DNA of 13,698 bases from Bacillota bacterium (GCA_023395615.1 JAEWYP010000098.1:1-13698); one strand, 5' to 3'. Numbered from the stretch's first letter, positions 1 to 7,644 are shown. Numbers and translations are program-made. The notes: generated by a model from the letters alone, not told the origin.

Positions 1-737
1 GTGATGGTTTCCATCACTTTCTGATCCTCGCGGCGCGTTTTGGTCAGCGTAACTGTGCCCGTCTCCCCGTTGTCCCCTTTCGTCTTGCCGTCCGGCGCCC
101 AGGCGCGGGTATAAAGATAGCGGATGCCGTTTTCCAGCTGTTCCGTCGTAGTCACCCAAAGGGGATACGGCGGGGTGAGGGAAACCGTAAGGTTGGATGC
201 CACCGTGAGAAGGTTATCGTTCTGCAGGCCGAGGTCCCGCCAATCCTGCACCGGTTCCGTCCTGCCGATCCCCGCCAGATAGCTTTTCGCCTGTTCCGTC
301 ATCTGGCGGTCCATCTCCGACGCATTTTTCTCCCCATCACGTTGCATCTGCTTCAGGGCTTTGGGAGAAAGAATCTTTTTATCATCCGTATCGTCTTCCG
401 CCTGCTGGATGCCCTGCACATTATATTCGTTGCCGGTTTTATGGAACGTTATCGCAACCGGGCCGCTCATCCCGCCACCCGTATCCGTGAAAATCCCGGC
501 CATAAAACCGTAGTTCTGGCAGGTCACCTGCGCATAAACCGTTACCGTATCGCCCTTCTGTTCCGTATCCAGCACCACATGCCCTTCGGCCCAGAACTCC
601 CCGCCTTCATCCGGCCAGGTCAGGGTCAGCACAGCGGCATGCAGCGTGCTTTCCGGCACCGTAGCGGGCTCGGCCAGCGCCTGCGCGCCAAGAAGCGCCA
701 CAAAAACCGCCATGATCAGAACAATTCCCTTTTTCAT
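1..737 (-). CDS. Secreted protein of unknown function, N-terminal part (cut by window edge)
   Basis: Reading leftwards from ATG at 737, the frame stays open for 245 codons to the window edge, so the C-terminus is missing. Residues 1-22 form a classical signal peptide: MKK, a hydrophobic core, then Ala-Leu-Ala before Glu23, suggesting signal peptidase I cleavage. No lipobox cysteine is seen. The mature part is rich in beta-prone and polar residues, with a charged stretch around residues 114-145. The piece GPVAITF near residue 94 loosely recalls extracellular domains of Clostridia M56/BlaR1-like proteins, but I would not assign a family. The start is supported by an AGGAAG ribosome site 7 bases upstream. 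A strong terminator at 823-854 separates it from the preceding gene, so it probably has its own promoter. Export is well supported; function is unknown. Confidence 0.8.
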   Translation of the reverse strand, partial: MKKGIVLIMAVFVALLGAQALAEPATVPESTLHAAVLTLTWPDEGGEFWAEGHVVLDTEQKGDTVTVYAQVTCQNYGFMAGIFTDTGGGMSGPVAITFHKTGNEYNVQGIQQAEDDTDDKKILSPKALKQMQRDGEKNASEMDRQMTEQAKSYLAGIGRTEPVQDWRDLGLQNDNLLTVASNLTVSLTPPYPLWVTTTEQLENGIRYLYTRAWAPDGKTKGDNGETGTVTLTKTRREDQKVMETI

Positions 738-758
738 TTCACAGCTTCCTTTCCAACC

Positions 759-789
759 CGTTGATTTGAACGAAACTATACATTCAACG
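759..789 (-). promoter_or_regulatory. Possible promoter with flanking inverted repeat before the secreted-protein gene
   Basis: A TATAGT hexamer (780-775 on the minus strand) lies between the terminator of the previous gene and this gene's start. No good -35 hexamer is found 16-18 bases upstream. The hexamer sits inside a 6-bp inverted repeat, CGTTGA (759-764) and TCAACG (784-789). This could be an operator or activator site, or chance. The call is weak. Confidence 0.3.
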
Positions 790-809
790 ATCCGGAAGCG
801 GTTTGCCAT

Positions 810-854
810 CCCATAAAATATCGCCGCCTCCCGCGCGTTGATGCGGGAGGCGGC
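810..854 (-). terminator. Intrinsic terminator after the zinc-ribbon/TPR gene
   Basis: A perfect 12-bp GC-rich stem (823-834 paired with 843-854) with an 8-base loop begins 14 bases after the stop codon at 869. It is followed on the minus strand by the T-rich run GATATTTTATGG. Stem, position and T-rich tail fit a Rho-independent terminator for transcription coming from 2875. Confidence 0.85.
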
Positions 855-868
855 TGGCCGGTATCGGT

Positions 869-2875
869 TTACGGTTTGTAATAATGGATGATCTTCACAC
901 AGCGGTCATTCTTCATCACAAATTGCAGTACCCAGTCGTAGCCCTTCACCGTCTGGCAGGTATACTGGATCGTCTGGCTGCCATCGTCATTATTCAGAAC
1001 CATTCCGGTTTTGGGTTCATTGTAGTACAGGTTGAGGCTTCCATCCTGGTTGGCGGGCATCCCCATGTTCTTATACACGCTTGTAATTTCACTAGTCGTG
1101 TTGCCAAGGCCCATGCCGCGCGGCACGGTGGTAAACGCACTGTTCATCTCCACCCGCACCAGAATCCAGTCGTTATTTTCCAGCAGGAAAACGGCGCTGC
1201 CCCAGTCGTACGTGAGCAGCTGGGCTTTTTCGTCCACCGACAGGTACTGGGTATCCTCTGTGGATTTCGGCTGACCAAACTGTTTTTCAAACTCTGCCAG
1301 TTCGGTATCATTCAGCTTGAAGCCGCCGAATACGTCGTCTTCTCCGTAGGTTTCCACGCGGGTGCCTTTCACCTTAAACTTATAGGTAACCTCCAGAATG
1401 CTGGACATTTTACCGTATCCGTTCACCGCGATGGCGCGAAGCGTTACGTCTCCGCTGGGCAGGGCGATCGGTGTGCCGTCGTACTTCGGGCTGATCGCCG
1501 GATCCGGGTTGGAACCGTCAATGGTATAATAAAAAGTCTGGGTATCCTCTTTTTCCAGCTGTTCCTTCGTTTTCTTCTTGCGCTGCTCCTTGGTTTGCGT
1601 ATCAGGGCCCTTGCGCAGGCTTACCGTGTGCAGGCTGGTATAGGTATTAGGCGCAAGGTTACACTTGGGAGCGGGAGGCGACGGATAATACACGGTGTAG
1701 CCCACCTTCATCTCATCGCTCACCAGATCGCCCGCCACGCATACCGCACGAAGGGTAAACGTGCCCTCCGGGATTACCACGGTATTATCCTTTACCAGTT
1801 TGCCTCCCTTGGGCAGCTCCACGCTGTCGTCCAGCGTATAGTATATATCGTAGCCCTGCGGCGAAGTAACGGTGATCTTCTGTTCCAGCTCGTACCGGCC
1901 GGAAATATGGTTGGTATCCACCTGCGGCGTATTCGGGATAAAATCCTTACGCTCCTGGCGGAAACTGTCCTTCTCCGTTTTCTGGTAGGCCGTCAGCATC
2001 ATATCCGCAGCCTCGGGATCACGGTCGTTATCAAGGTACAGGTTAATCAGCGCCGTATACGCGTCCTCGCGTGCGGGGCTTACGGTGTCGATCAGGTTTT
2101 TATACAGGGTTTCAGCCTGATCGTCCATATTGTTCAGCTCGTAGGCCGTGCCCAGCAACATCAGCCCGTCGTAATTCTCCGGGTCCAGTATATCCGCAAT
2201 CCGGAACGCCGTAATGGAATCCTCCATGTCTCCGGCGTCCATATACTCCTGCCCGACCGCCCAGTACGCCTGTACCGGGGCCTTGCCAAGTTTTTTGAGC
2301 GCTTCCTTGCGGTCGGTCTCACTCACGGTATCCGTACTCTGCGCCAGCTTCAACATCGCCTCGTCGGTGGCCAGTACCTGCTTGCGCGCCACAATACGCT
2401 GGCCCTCATCCGACGTTTTCAGGTACACAAAATACCCGGCGCCCGCCGCCAGCAGAATCCCCGCGAAGATCACCGCGATCAGCATCCAGTTGATGGAATG
2501 GCGGGGCATGGCCCGGGTTTTACCATGTTTGGTCGTAACCGGCCGCGCATGCGCGCCGCCGCGTGCGGGCACGCCCCGGCGGCTGGAAGGCCTGCTGCCG
2601 AACGAATCCAACGTAAGCTTCGCGGCACGGTCATTTTTGCGGTGCACCCCATGATCCTGTTCCACAGGCAGCGGAGAGTTTTCAAAATCGCCGTACTCGG
2701 GGATGTCGTCCCGGTTTTCGTCAGGCAGGGTGGGCGGCATCGCATTATGGCGGCCCTGCCGCATTGCGCGCACGCCTGTCTCGGTTTCCCCATGGGATCG
2801 CTGGGCCATTGCGCCGCAGACCGGGCAGAGGATTTCGTCATCCTCCAGGTAGCTGCCGCAGCGTTGACAGATCAT
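869..2875 (-). CDS. Membrane-anchored zinc-ribbon protein with TPRs and two chitobiase-C-like domains
   Basis: The 668-residue protein has a clear mosaic architecture. Residues 3-20 form a zinc ribbon (Cys3, Cys6, Cys17, Cys20). A basic Arg/Gly/Pro-rich linker (about 93-128) leads to one membrane helix (129-152), so the ribbon should be cytoplasmic and the rest outside. TPR-like helices follow (about 200-300). Two chitobiase/beta-hexosaminidase C-terminal-type domains come next (about 322-397 and 405-500), with the signatures YYTLDDS and YYTIDGSNPDP; the second carries a Lys/Glu-rich insert (429-446). The last part (about 505-668) resembles SmpA/BamE-like folds (RGMGLGNTTSEITSVY). The frame is open to 2959, but the start at 2875 puts the zinc ribbon at the N-terminus and has GAGG 10 bases upstream. 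It follows the HD gene by 111 bases and may be cotranscribed with it. A wall- or glycan-associated sensor or scaffold is my inference; the function is unknown. Confidence 0.88.
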   Translation of the reverse strand: MICQRCGSYLEDDEILCPVCGAMAQRSHGETETGVRAMRQGRHNAMPPTLPDENRDDIPEYGDFENSPLPVEQDHGVHRKNDRAAKLTLDSFGSRPSSRRGVPARGGAHARPVTTKHGKTRAMPRHSINWMLIAVIFAGILLAAGAGYFVYLKTSDEGQRIVARKQVLATDEAMLKLAQSTDTVSETDRKEALKKLGKAPVQAYWAVGQEYMDAGDMEDSITAFRIADILDPENYDGLMLLGTAYELNNMDDQAETLYKNLIDTVSPAREDAYTALINLYLDNDRDPEAADMMLTAYQKTEKDSFRQERKDFIPNTPQVDTNHISGRYELEQKITVTSPQGYDIYYTLDDSVELPKGGKLVKDNTVVIPEGTFTLRAVCVAGDLVSDEMKVGYTVYYPSPPAPKCNLAPNTYTSLHTVSLRKGPDTQTKEQRKKKTKEQLEKEDTQTFYYTIDGSNPDPAISPKYDGTPIALPSGDVTLRAIAVNGYGKMSSILEVTYKFKVKGTRVETYGEDDVFGGFKLNDTELAEFEKQFGQPKSTEDTQYLSVDEKAQLLTYDWGSAVFLLENNDWILVRVEMNSAFTTVPRGMGLGNTTSEITSVYKNMGMPANQDGSLNLYYNEPKTGMVLNNDDGSQTIQYTCQTVKGYDWVLQFVMKNDRCVKIIHYYKP

Positions 2876-2948
2876 CGAACGATTTCCTCGCTTTCCAGAA
2901 GCCCCGTCACCCAAAGATGCGCAGGTGTCCGGCCGGCCGTACGCCGCG

Positions 2949-2964
2949 AAAAACCGCAACGCGG
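2949..2964 (-). terminator. Weak possible terminator after the HD-domain gene
   Basis: On the minus strand CCGC-GTT-GCGG (2964-2954) is followed directly by five Ts, 22 bases after the HD gene stop. The stem is only 4 bp, so termination would be partial at best. No clear promoter is seen between here and 2875, which argues that the next gene depends on read-through. Confidence 0.3.
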
Positions 2965-2986
2965 AACGGCTGCCGACGGGGGCGGT

Positions 2987-3676
2987 TTACGGCTCCGCCT
3001 GCTGGGGGGTGGGGGACTGGTTATTGACCGCGTGACCGTTGATCACCAGTTGAAATTCCTGCCCCAGAAAGGTAGCCGCCTTCTCGCACATGATAATGCG
3101 GGACATGTAGATGCTTAAGTATTCCAGAACGCTGCTGGACGTATCCATCGTAAGGGATTGCCGGATCATATGGGCTTTCCGGTCCACCGTCACGTCGTTG
3201 GTCTGGATGGAAAAATTCACGCGGTCGTGTACGTCGCCCGGATCGGGATGCCCGTTACGGACGCGGCTTTTATGCGCGTCGCTCTTGTCGGCAATTACCA
3301 GCGCGGCGCTTACAGCGCTGGAGATGCTTCCGCTCTGCTCCTCGTGGTTGCCCACGGCGGTGATAATATCCACCGTATCGGTAATGCTCATGCCCGCGTC
3401 TTTCAGAATCGGAAACAGCATAATCGCGCCGTTCGGCCCGTGGTCGTGGCGGTTGATGCTGTTGCCCACATCATGCACCCAGCCCGCGATGGCGGCCAGT
3501 TCAATCTCGCGTTCGCTGTAACCCAGCGCTTTTAAAATATAGCTGGCGATCCGGCTGACATAGCTTAAATGGCGCGGGCCGTGGTCCGTATAGCCCAGCG
3601 CTTCCAGGTATCGGTTGCCTGCTTTCACCAGTGCGCGGATGCTTTCGTTCTTCTTAATCTCTTCAAGGGTAATCAT
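2987..3676 (-). CDS. HD-domain metal-dependent phosphohydrolase
   Basis: This 229-residue protein carries the HD superfamily metal-binding pattern: His36 (GPRH), the His68-Asp69 pair (WVHDVG), His77 and His79 (NRHDHG), His111 (GNHEEQ) and Asp130 (IADKSD). HD proteins hydrolyse phosphate esters, often of nucleotides; the substrate here cannot be told from sequence. It matches a family I know as widespread in Clostridia, which usually starts MITLE and ends near a QLVINGH-like motif. This copy has an extra polar tail of about 12 residues. The start at 3676 has GGAGG 4 bases upstream. An in-frame ATG at 3715 would add a very basic 13-residue leader but lacks a good ribosome site. It has its own promoter at 3772-3800 and precedes the zinc-ribbon protein gene. 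Confidence 0.9.
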   Translation of the reverse strand: MITLEEIKKNESIRALVKAGNRYLEALGYTDHGPRHLSYVSRIASYILKALGYSEREIELAAIAGWVHDVGNSINRHDHGPNGAIMLFPILKDAGMSITDTVDIITAVGNHEEQSGSISSAVSAALVIADKSDAHKSRVRNGHPDPGDVHDRVNFSIQTNDVTVDRKAHMIRQSLTMDTSSSVLEYLSIYMSRIIMCEKAATFLGQEFQLVINGHAVNNQSPTPQQAEP

Positions 3677-3685
3677 GGTTCCTCC

Positions 3686-3704
3686 GCGGCGTTTTCTGCG
3701 CCGC
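3686..3704 (-). promoter_or_regulatory. GC-rich leader hairpin abutting the HD gene ribosome site
   Basis: In the mRNA, GCGGCG (3704-3699) pairs with CGCCGC (3691-3686) across the loop CAGAAAA. The stem ends exactly where the GGAGG ribosome binding site begins (3685-3681). It may modulate ribosome access. It overlaps the codons of an in-frame basic stretch that starts at ATG 3715. Confidence 0.4.
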
Positions 3705-3771
3705 CTGTCTTTCATCCCGGCTACCCTGTGGGCGGCCTGTATTGTGGTTGTTCCGGGCTGGAAACAGAAAC

Positions 3772-3800
3772 AGTATATCACATTCGTACATAAACGCGAA
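3772..3800 (-). promoter_or_regulatory. Promoter of the HD-domain gene (extended -10)
   Basis: On the minus strand TGATATACT (3780-3772) is an extended -10 with TATACT as its core. Seventeen bases upstream is TTCGCG (3800-3795), a poor -35, as is common with extended -10 promoters. The predicted leader is about 90 bases. It lies in the 265-base gap after the HEAT-like gene. Confidence 0.6.
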
Positions 3801-3902
3801 ATGCGCGAGCGCAAGGCACCCGCGCAAATCTGTAAATTTCATATTCTGTTTACGAGAACCGGAAGGCGGCTCCGCCCTCTACGGTAAACCTGTTCGCCGT
3901 GC

Positions 3903-3920
3903 CTGCCGGACAACCGGCAG
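3903..3920 (-). other. Small hairpin after the HEAT-like gene, uncertain terminator
   Basis: CTGCCGG-ACAA-CCGGCAG is a perfect 7-bp stem with a 4-base loop, 21 bases after the stop at 3942. No T-run follows on the minus strand, so it is not a standard intrinsic terminator. It may protect the 3' end of the message or act with Rho. Confidence 0.3.
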
Positions 3921-3941
3921 CCTTTTCGGGCGGGCAGAAGC

Positions 3942-4766
3942 TTACCGCTTTTGCAGTCTTTTCACGGCAGCATACGTAGGGTCGCCGGAAAAATCACGCA
4001 CAGGCGCTTCGCCCCCCAGGCGTTCGATCGCGTTGCGCACTTCGATAAAGTCGATATAGGAAATGTCCTCGCCTTCCGCGGCGTCCAGCAGCGGTTCCAG
4101 TGCGCGGTCATCGCCCAGTTTGCCCAGATAACCCGCGTACAGGGCGCGCTTATCGGGGTGCTCCTTAAACTGCTTCAGGGCAAACTGCAACACCTCGTCG
4201 CTGCAGGGAAAGTCCGACAGCACATCCAGCAGCGCCTCTTTACCCGCGTCGTCCGCCGCGCGGAACGCTATTTCGGCGGGGCGGCGAACCGTATCCCCCA
4301 TCCCGCGCAGGCTTTCCAGCGCGTTATCCAGCAGTTCTTCCTCTTCGCTGCGTTCCACCTGCCAGCGGATATAATCCACCATCGGGGCGGTGCTTTCCAA
4401 CTGGCGCAGCAGTTCCACGGCATGCATGCGGGCTTCGCAGGGCGCGCTTTGATCCCGCAGCAACGTTAGCACCGGTTCCTCGCTGCCCATTTCGCCGATG
4501 CGATCCAGCAACGGATCGGGTACCGGCACTTCCTGCGCAACATAGTCCGTAAGCAGCTTTACCAGCTCGTCCGCGTCGGCATAACGCTCAAAATACGTGC
4601 CGGGGGCGGCGCCGCCCAGCCAGTCGGCGGGTGTTTCCAGCCACTCCATATAAAACTCGGGAGCAGCGTCCTCCATGTCCTCCGGACGTTTAAACTTCTT
4701 GCGGTTCTTCTCCATCCAGTCGTTCAGCGCGTCGTTGAAGCGCGCGTCAAAATCAATCAATTCCAT
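3942..4766 (-). CDS. HEAT-like repeat protein of unknown function
   Basis: The 274-residue, acidic, soluble protein has no signal peptide or membrane helix. The N-terminal part (1-80) contains an EFYMEWLETPADWL motif and then TYFERYADADEL, a pattern I associate with conserved hypothetical proteins of Clostridia. From about 85 to 260 it looks like paired helices of HEAT/armadillo-like repeats, with turns such as GKLGDDRALEPLLDAAE and IEVRNAIERLGGEAP. Such solenoids usually bind proteins or nucleic acid; no catalytic residues are seen. AAGGAGG lies 7 bases before the ATG. It starts 67 bases after the TPR gene stop with no clear promoter between, so the two are probably cotranscribed and may work together, which is inference. 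Confidence 0.82.
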   Translation of the reverse strand: MELIDFDARFNDALNDWMEKNRKKFKRPEDMEDAAPEFYMEWLETPADWLGGAAPGTYFERYADADELVKLLTDYVAQEVPVPDPLLDRIGEMGSEEPVLTLLRDQSAPCEARMHAVELLRQLESTAPMVDYIRWQVERSEEEELLDNALESLRGMGDTVRRPAEIAFRAADDAGKEALLDVLSDFPCSDEVLQFALKQFKEHPDKRALYAGYLGKLGDDRALEPLLDAAEGEDISYIDFIEVRNAIERLGGEAPVRDFSGDPTYAAVKRLQKR

Positions 4767-4833
4767 ATCGGTTCCTCCTTACAGGGGATCATTAACGAAA
4801 GTGCTTTTCTGATTGGCGTGCAGCGCAGGTTTC

Positions 4834-6546
4834 CTATTTCCGGGGTTTTCGCTCGGGCAGCGGCATCAGGCGGCACAGCGCGCGGAACGCCGCGCGCACC
4901 CGGCGGCGGTCGTCGGCGTTATAGTGCAGCAGGGTACGCAGGTTCTCCGTCTCCGGCAGGCCGTAGGTCATCAGGTAGTGCTGTTCCATCGCGGCGCGGT
5001 AAATCCCCTTGGTATCGCGCACAATACGTTTCCGCCGTTCCGGGCGCATGGTGACCAAAGCCCGCAGCGCATGGGTCATCATCCGGGCATTTCCGCCAAA
5101 GCGTTTCACATCCACCAACCGGCGAAGCAGCATGTTGTGCATCAGGTCCGAATCGTTGCGCGTTTGCACGGAAGGGTCAATCTCCGCGATTCTCCCCGCA
5201 TGCCACACCACAAAAGGCGGCTTTGCCCCCAGCTTGAGCAGCGCGGCGGCGGCATACCGTTTGGCGCCATCGTCCTGCACGGGCTGTACCAGCGCTTCCC
5301 TGAACATTCTTTCGGCAAATTCCCGGGGCAGGTTGGCCGCCAGCATCGGGATCAGGCGGCTCAGCTGATGTTCCGGGTTGCCCAACTCGTATAAGAACAG
5401 ATTGTACAGCCCTTCGTCTTCCTGCAGGGCGCGGCAAAACCCTTCCGTGCCTTCCGCCAGCGCCTTGCCCAGCTGTGCCAGGCACTCGTTGCTTTCCGCC
5501 GGGGACAGCATCGGGTAAAACGGCAGCGCCCCGGCTGCATAGCGCACCTGCGCGGGGTTCAGGTCCAGCCCGCGCCACTGCTCCACCGACCGGGCCGTAT
5601 ACCGGGCGGGTACGTCGTTCGGGTCCAGGTCGCGGCAGCGGTGCAGCAAAGCGTCGGCTTCGTCCATCCGCCCCAGTTTTAACATCACCACCGCCGTATC
5701 AAACAGCGCAGGCAGCCGGTCCGGGCTGTTCTTCAGCGCCCGGCGGAGGGCGCACAGCGCCAGTTCCGGAAAACCCAGGCTGACGGCGGAATAGCAGTAT
5801 AGCTGCTCGTCCTGCACATTGTTGCAGCACAAAGCGGCTGCCAGCAGGGACGACGCGCCTTTCAGCCGCTGCCCGGCCTGGCAGTATGCCCCGGCCAGCG
5901 CGCAGCGGGCGCGGGCGCTGCGGGGGTTGATGCGGCAGGCTCTGCGCGCGCTTTTCACCGCACCGCGAACATTTCCCTGTTCCTGTAACAGCAGCGAGCG
6001 TAGAGAATCGTATCGGTCATCCACGCGGGCGGCTGGTTTTGCGCGCTGCAATGCACGCTCGGCACGGGAAAAATCCCCCGCGGACAGGCGCTTGCTGGCG
6101 ATGTTCAACTGCGCTTCGTAACGAGCCTGGATGTGGGCGTGTTCGGTTTCGAGCGTTTCCAGCGTATCCAGTTCTTCGTCATACTCGGCGGTCAGCCCTG
6201 TTTGCCGCACTGCCATCAGATAGCGGGAAAAAGCGTCCATCGCTTCCTGCACATACCCCAGCGCCAGCATGTTGCGGCCAATCAGCCCGTAACACGCATA
6301 GCGTTTCGGGTTGATCGTAAGCGCACCGAAAGCCGCGCGGTTGCTGGCCTCGTAACATTCCATTTCCTGCAGCGTCCGCGCGTACACAACCCGAAGGTCG
6401 CTGTCCCCGGGAGAAAGAGAGACCGCGTGCCGAAGCAGCGCCGCCGCCCGACGGGTGTTGCCCGTGCGACGGTGGCGGTTGGCGCGATCCACCCAGTAAG
6501 CACTGGAGCGCTGCAGTTTTACAATATCGCCGACTTTTTCGCTCAT
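4834..6546 (-). CDS. TPR-repeat protein of unknown function
   Basis: This 570-residue soluble protein is built mainly of tetratricopeptide helices. Residues 15-115 hold about three TPRs (alanine-rich turns such as YGLIGRNMLALGYVQEAM) and 145-315 about five more (AERALQRAK, LFDTAVVMLKLGRMDEADALL). Residues 350-460 form a different helical part with AALLKLGAKPPFVVWHAGRI, which recalls the C-terminal module of hypothetical TPR proteins in Clostridia. The C-terminus is very Arg/Lys-rich (about 500-570), which could suit binding to nucleic acid or acidic partners. No signal peptide or catalytic motif is seen. AAGGAG lies 7 bases before ATG 6546 and directly touches the end of the inverted-repeat element 6560-6720. 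The HEAT-like gene follows 67 bases downstream. The role is unknown; a protein-interaction scaffold is likely. Confidence 0.83.
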   Translation of the reverse strand: MSEKVGDIVKLQRSSAYWVDRANRHRRTGNTRRAAALLRHAVSLSPGDSDLRVVYARTLQEMECYEASNRAAFGALTINPKRYACYGLIGRNMLALGYVQEAMDAFSRYLMAVRQTGLTAEYDEELDTLETLETEHAHIQARYEAQLNIASKRLSAGDFSRAERALQRAKPAARVDDRYDSLRSLLLQEQGNVRGAVKSARRACRINPRSARARCALAGAYCQAGQRLKGASSLLAAALCCNNVQDEQLYCYSAVSLGFPELALCALRRALKNSPDRLPALFDTAVVMLKLGRMDEADALLHRCRDLDPNDVPARYTARSVEQWRGLDLNPAQVRYAAGALPFYPMLSPAESNECLAQLGKALAEGTEGFCRALQEDEGLYNLFLYELGNPEHQLSRLIPMLAANLPREFAERMFREALVQPVQDDGAKRYAAAALLKLGAKPPFVVWHAGRIAEIDPSVQTRNDSDLMHNMLLRRLVDVKRFGGNARMMTHALRALVTMRPERRKRIVRDTKGIYRAAMEQHYLMTYGLPETENLRTLLHYNADDRRRVRAAFRALCRLMPLPERKPRK

Positions 6547-6559
6547 TCTTTCGCTCCTT

Positions 6560-6720
6560 GGTAAGCGCTGATTCCATCACTTCGCGGCTGCCAAAGCGGA
6601 GTGCTACAGATTCGGGTAAAAAAACCGAAGGAATAGCGGGGGTTATTTCTAGGCTTTTTAAGCCTGAAGATGCGGTGCTCCACAAAGGCAGGCGTGAAAG
6701 AGATTGATTCAGCGCTTACC
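6560..6720. repeat. 161-bp imperfect inverted repeat, MITE-like
   Basis: The ends are perfect 12-base inverted copies, GGTAAGCGCTGA (6560-6571) and TCAGCGCTTACC (6709-6720). The similarity continues inward: 18 of the first 21 positions match, then weaker similarity with one gap runs through blocks such as CTGCC and GGAG to about 6616 and 6664. The AT-richer centre holds two small stems (TTCGG/CCGAA at 6611-6629; AGGCTT/AAGCCT at 6651-6665). There is no coding capacity and I see no target-site duplication. It fills most of the gap between hslO and the TPR gene. It could be a decayed miniature inverted-repeat element or a structured RNA region upstream of the TPR gene. Confidence 0.6.
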
Positions 6721-6754
6721 TGGGGGAGTGTTCTCCGCTTCCGCACCGTTACGG

Positions 6755-7633
6755 TTATTCCACGCGGTTTAACAGGCGGATCAGATCGTGCGTCGAAAAA
6801 TGATATTTCTCGTTGCAGAAATGGCAAACCAGCTCCGCTCCGTCCACCTCGTCGGCAATCATGCGTTTCAGCTCCTCCGGGCCCATCGCCAGCAGCGCCT
6901 TTTCCATCCGCCTGCGGCTGCAATGGCAGCGATAGGCCAGCGGTTTGCTTTCCAGCGCCACGGGAGTAAGCCCCCGGAACCATGTCTGTAAAAGTGTCTC
7001 CGGCGTTTCGTGTTTCAGTTCGTTAGCCACGTCGCCGAAGATGGGGGAACGCAGTTCCAGCTGGTCGATCACTTCCGGCGGGCAGCCCGGGAGCGGTTGC
7101 AGAAGCACCCCGCCCGCCGAAAAAACATCCTCGTCCGACGCGGTAATCCCAAGGCTGACCAGCGACGGGCTTTGCTCGCTCTGTACGTAGTAATGGGCCA
7201 GGTCAACGGCGATTTCGCCGCTTTGCATAGCAACCTGTCCGATGTAAGGGGTTTTCATTCGCAGGTCTTTCACCACGCTTAGCCGACCGTTGTGGCCCAC
7301 AGCGCGCCCCACATCCAGCTTGCCGTCCCGGAGAGGCAGGCGCACGGCCGGATCGGTCACCAGCCCGCGCACGGTCTCGCCGTCGCCCACGCAGATGATC
7401 TTGCCCAGCGGGCCGCCGCCATCGACGGTCAGGGTTACGGAGGCATCCGGTTCTTTCAGGGTAGCCGCAAGCATCGCCGTTCCCGTAAGCACGCGACCGA
7501 GCGCCGCCGCGGCCACGGCGGTCGCGCCATGCACACGCTGGGCTTCCCGCGCCGTATCGGTGGAACGGATGATAAGCCCGCGCACCGCCCCGTCGGAAAG
7601 GGTAAAATGGAGGATTGAATCCTTCTGTTCCAT
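6755..7633 (-). CDS. hslO: Hsp33 redox-regulated holdase chaperone
   Basis: The 292-residue protein matches Hsp33 over its full length. The N-terminal domain contains the usual DGAVRG, TVDGGGPLG and MKTPYIGQV-like segments, and FGDVANEL precedes the redox switch. The C-terminal zinc centre is complete: Cys236 and Cys238 (CHC), then Cys270 and Cys273 (CHFC). In the family, oxidation releases zinc and turns the cytoplasmic protein into an ATP-independent holdase that protects unfolding proteins under oxidative stress. Length and motifs are normal, so it should be functional. AAAGGAG lies 6 bases before ATG 7633 and overlaps the TAA stop of the methyltransferase gene, so the two are likely translationally coupled. 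No T-rich terminator is seen; 34 bases after its stop the inverted-repeat element begins. Confidence 0.97.
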   Translation of the reverse strand: MEQKDSILHFTLSDGAVRGLIIRSTDTAREAQRVHGATAVAAAALGRVLTGTAMLAATLKEPDASVTLTVDGGGPLGKIICVGDGETVRGLVTDPAVRLPLRDGKLDVGRAVGHNGRLSVVKDLRMKTPYIGQVAMQSGEIAVDLAHYYVQSEQSPSLVSLGITASDEDVFSAGGVLLQPLPGCPPEVIDQLELRSPIFGDVANELKHETPETLLQTWFRGLTPVALESKPLAYRCHCSRRRMEKALLAMGPEELKRMIADEVDGAELVCHFCNEKYHFSTHDLIRLLNRVE

Positions 7634-7644
7634 GAAAGGCTCCT

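Noticed and set aside
2876..2959. Longer start at 2959 for the zinc-ribbon protein
   Set aside because: The start codon would be TTG without a ribosome site, and the zinc ribbon normally sits at the very N-terminus.
884..3118. Long open frame on the plus strand opposite the zinc-ribbon and HD genes
   Set aside because: It runs antisense to two genes with clear domains, its translation is His/Arg-rich and of low similarity to any fold I know, and it has no convincing ribosome site. It is a shadow typical of GC-rich coding DNA.
6651..6665. AGGCTT/AAGCCT hairpin as an hslO terminator
   Set aside because: The stem is short and AT-containing, and no T-run follows it on either strand.
6560..6720. 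Insertion sequence or transposon
   Set aside because: There is no transposase frame and no visible target-site duplication, so I call it only an inverted repeat of MITE-like form.
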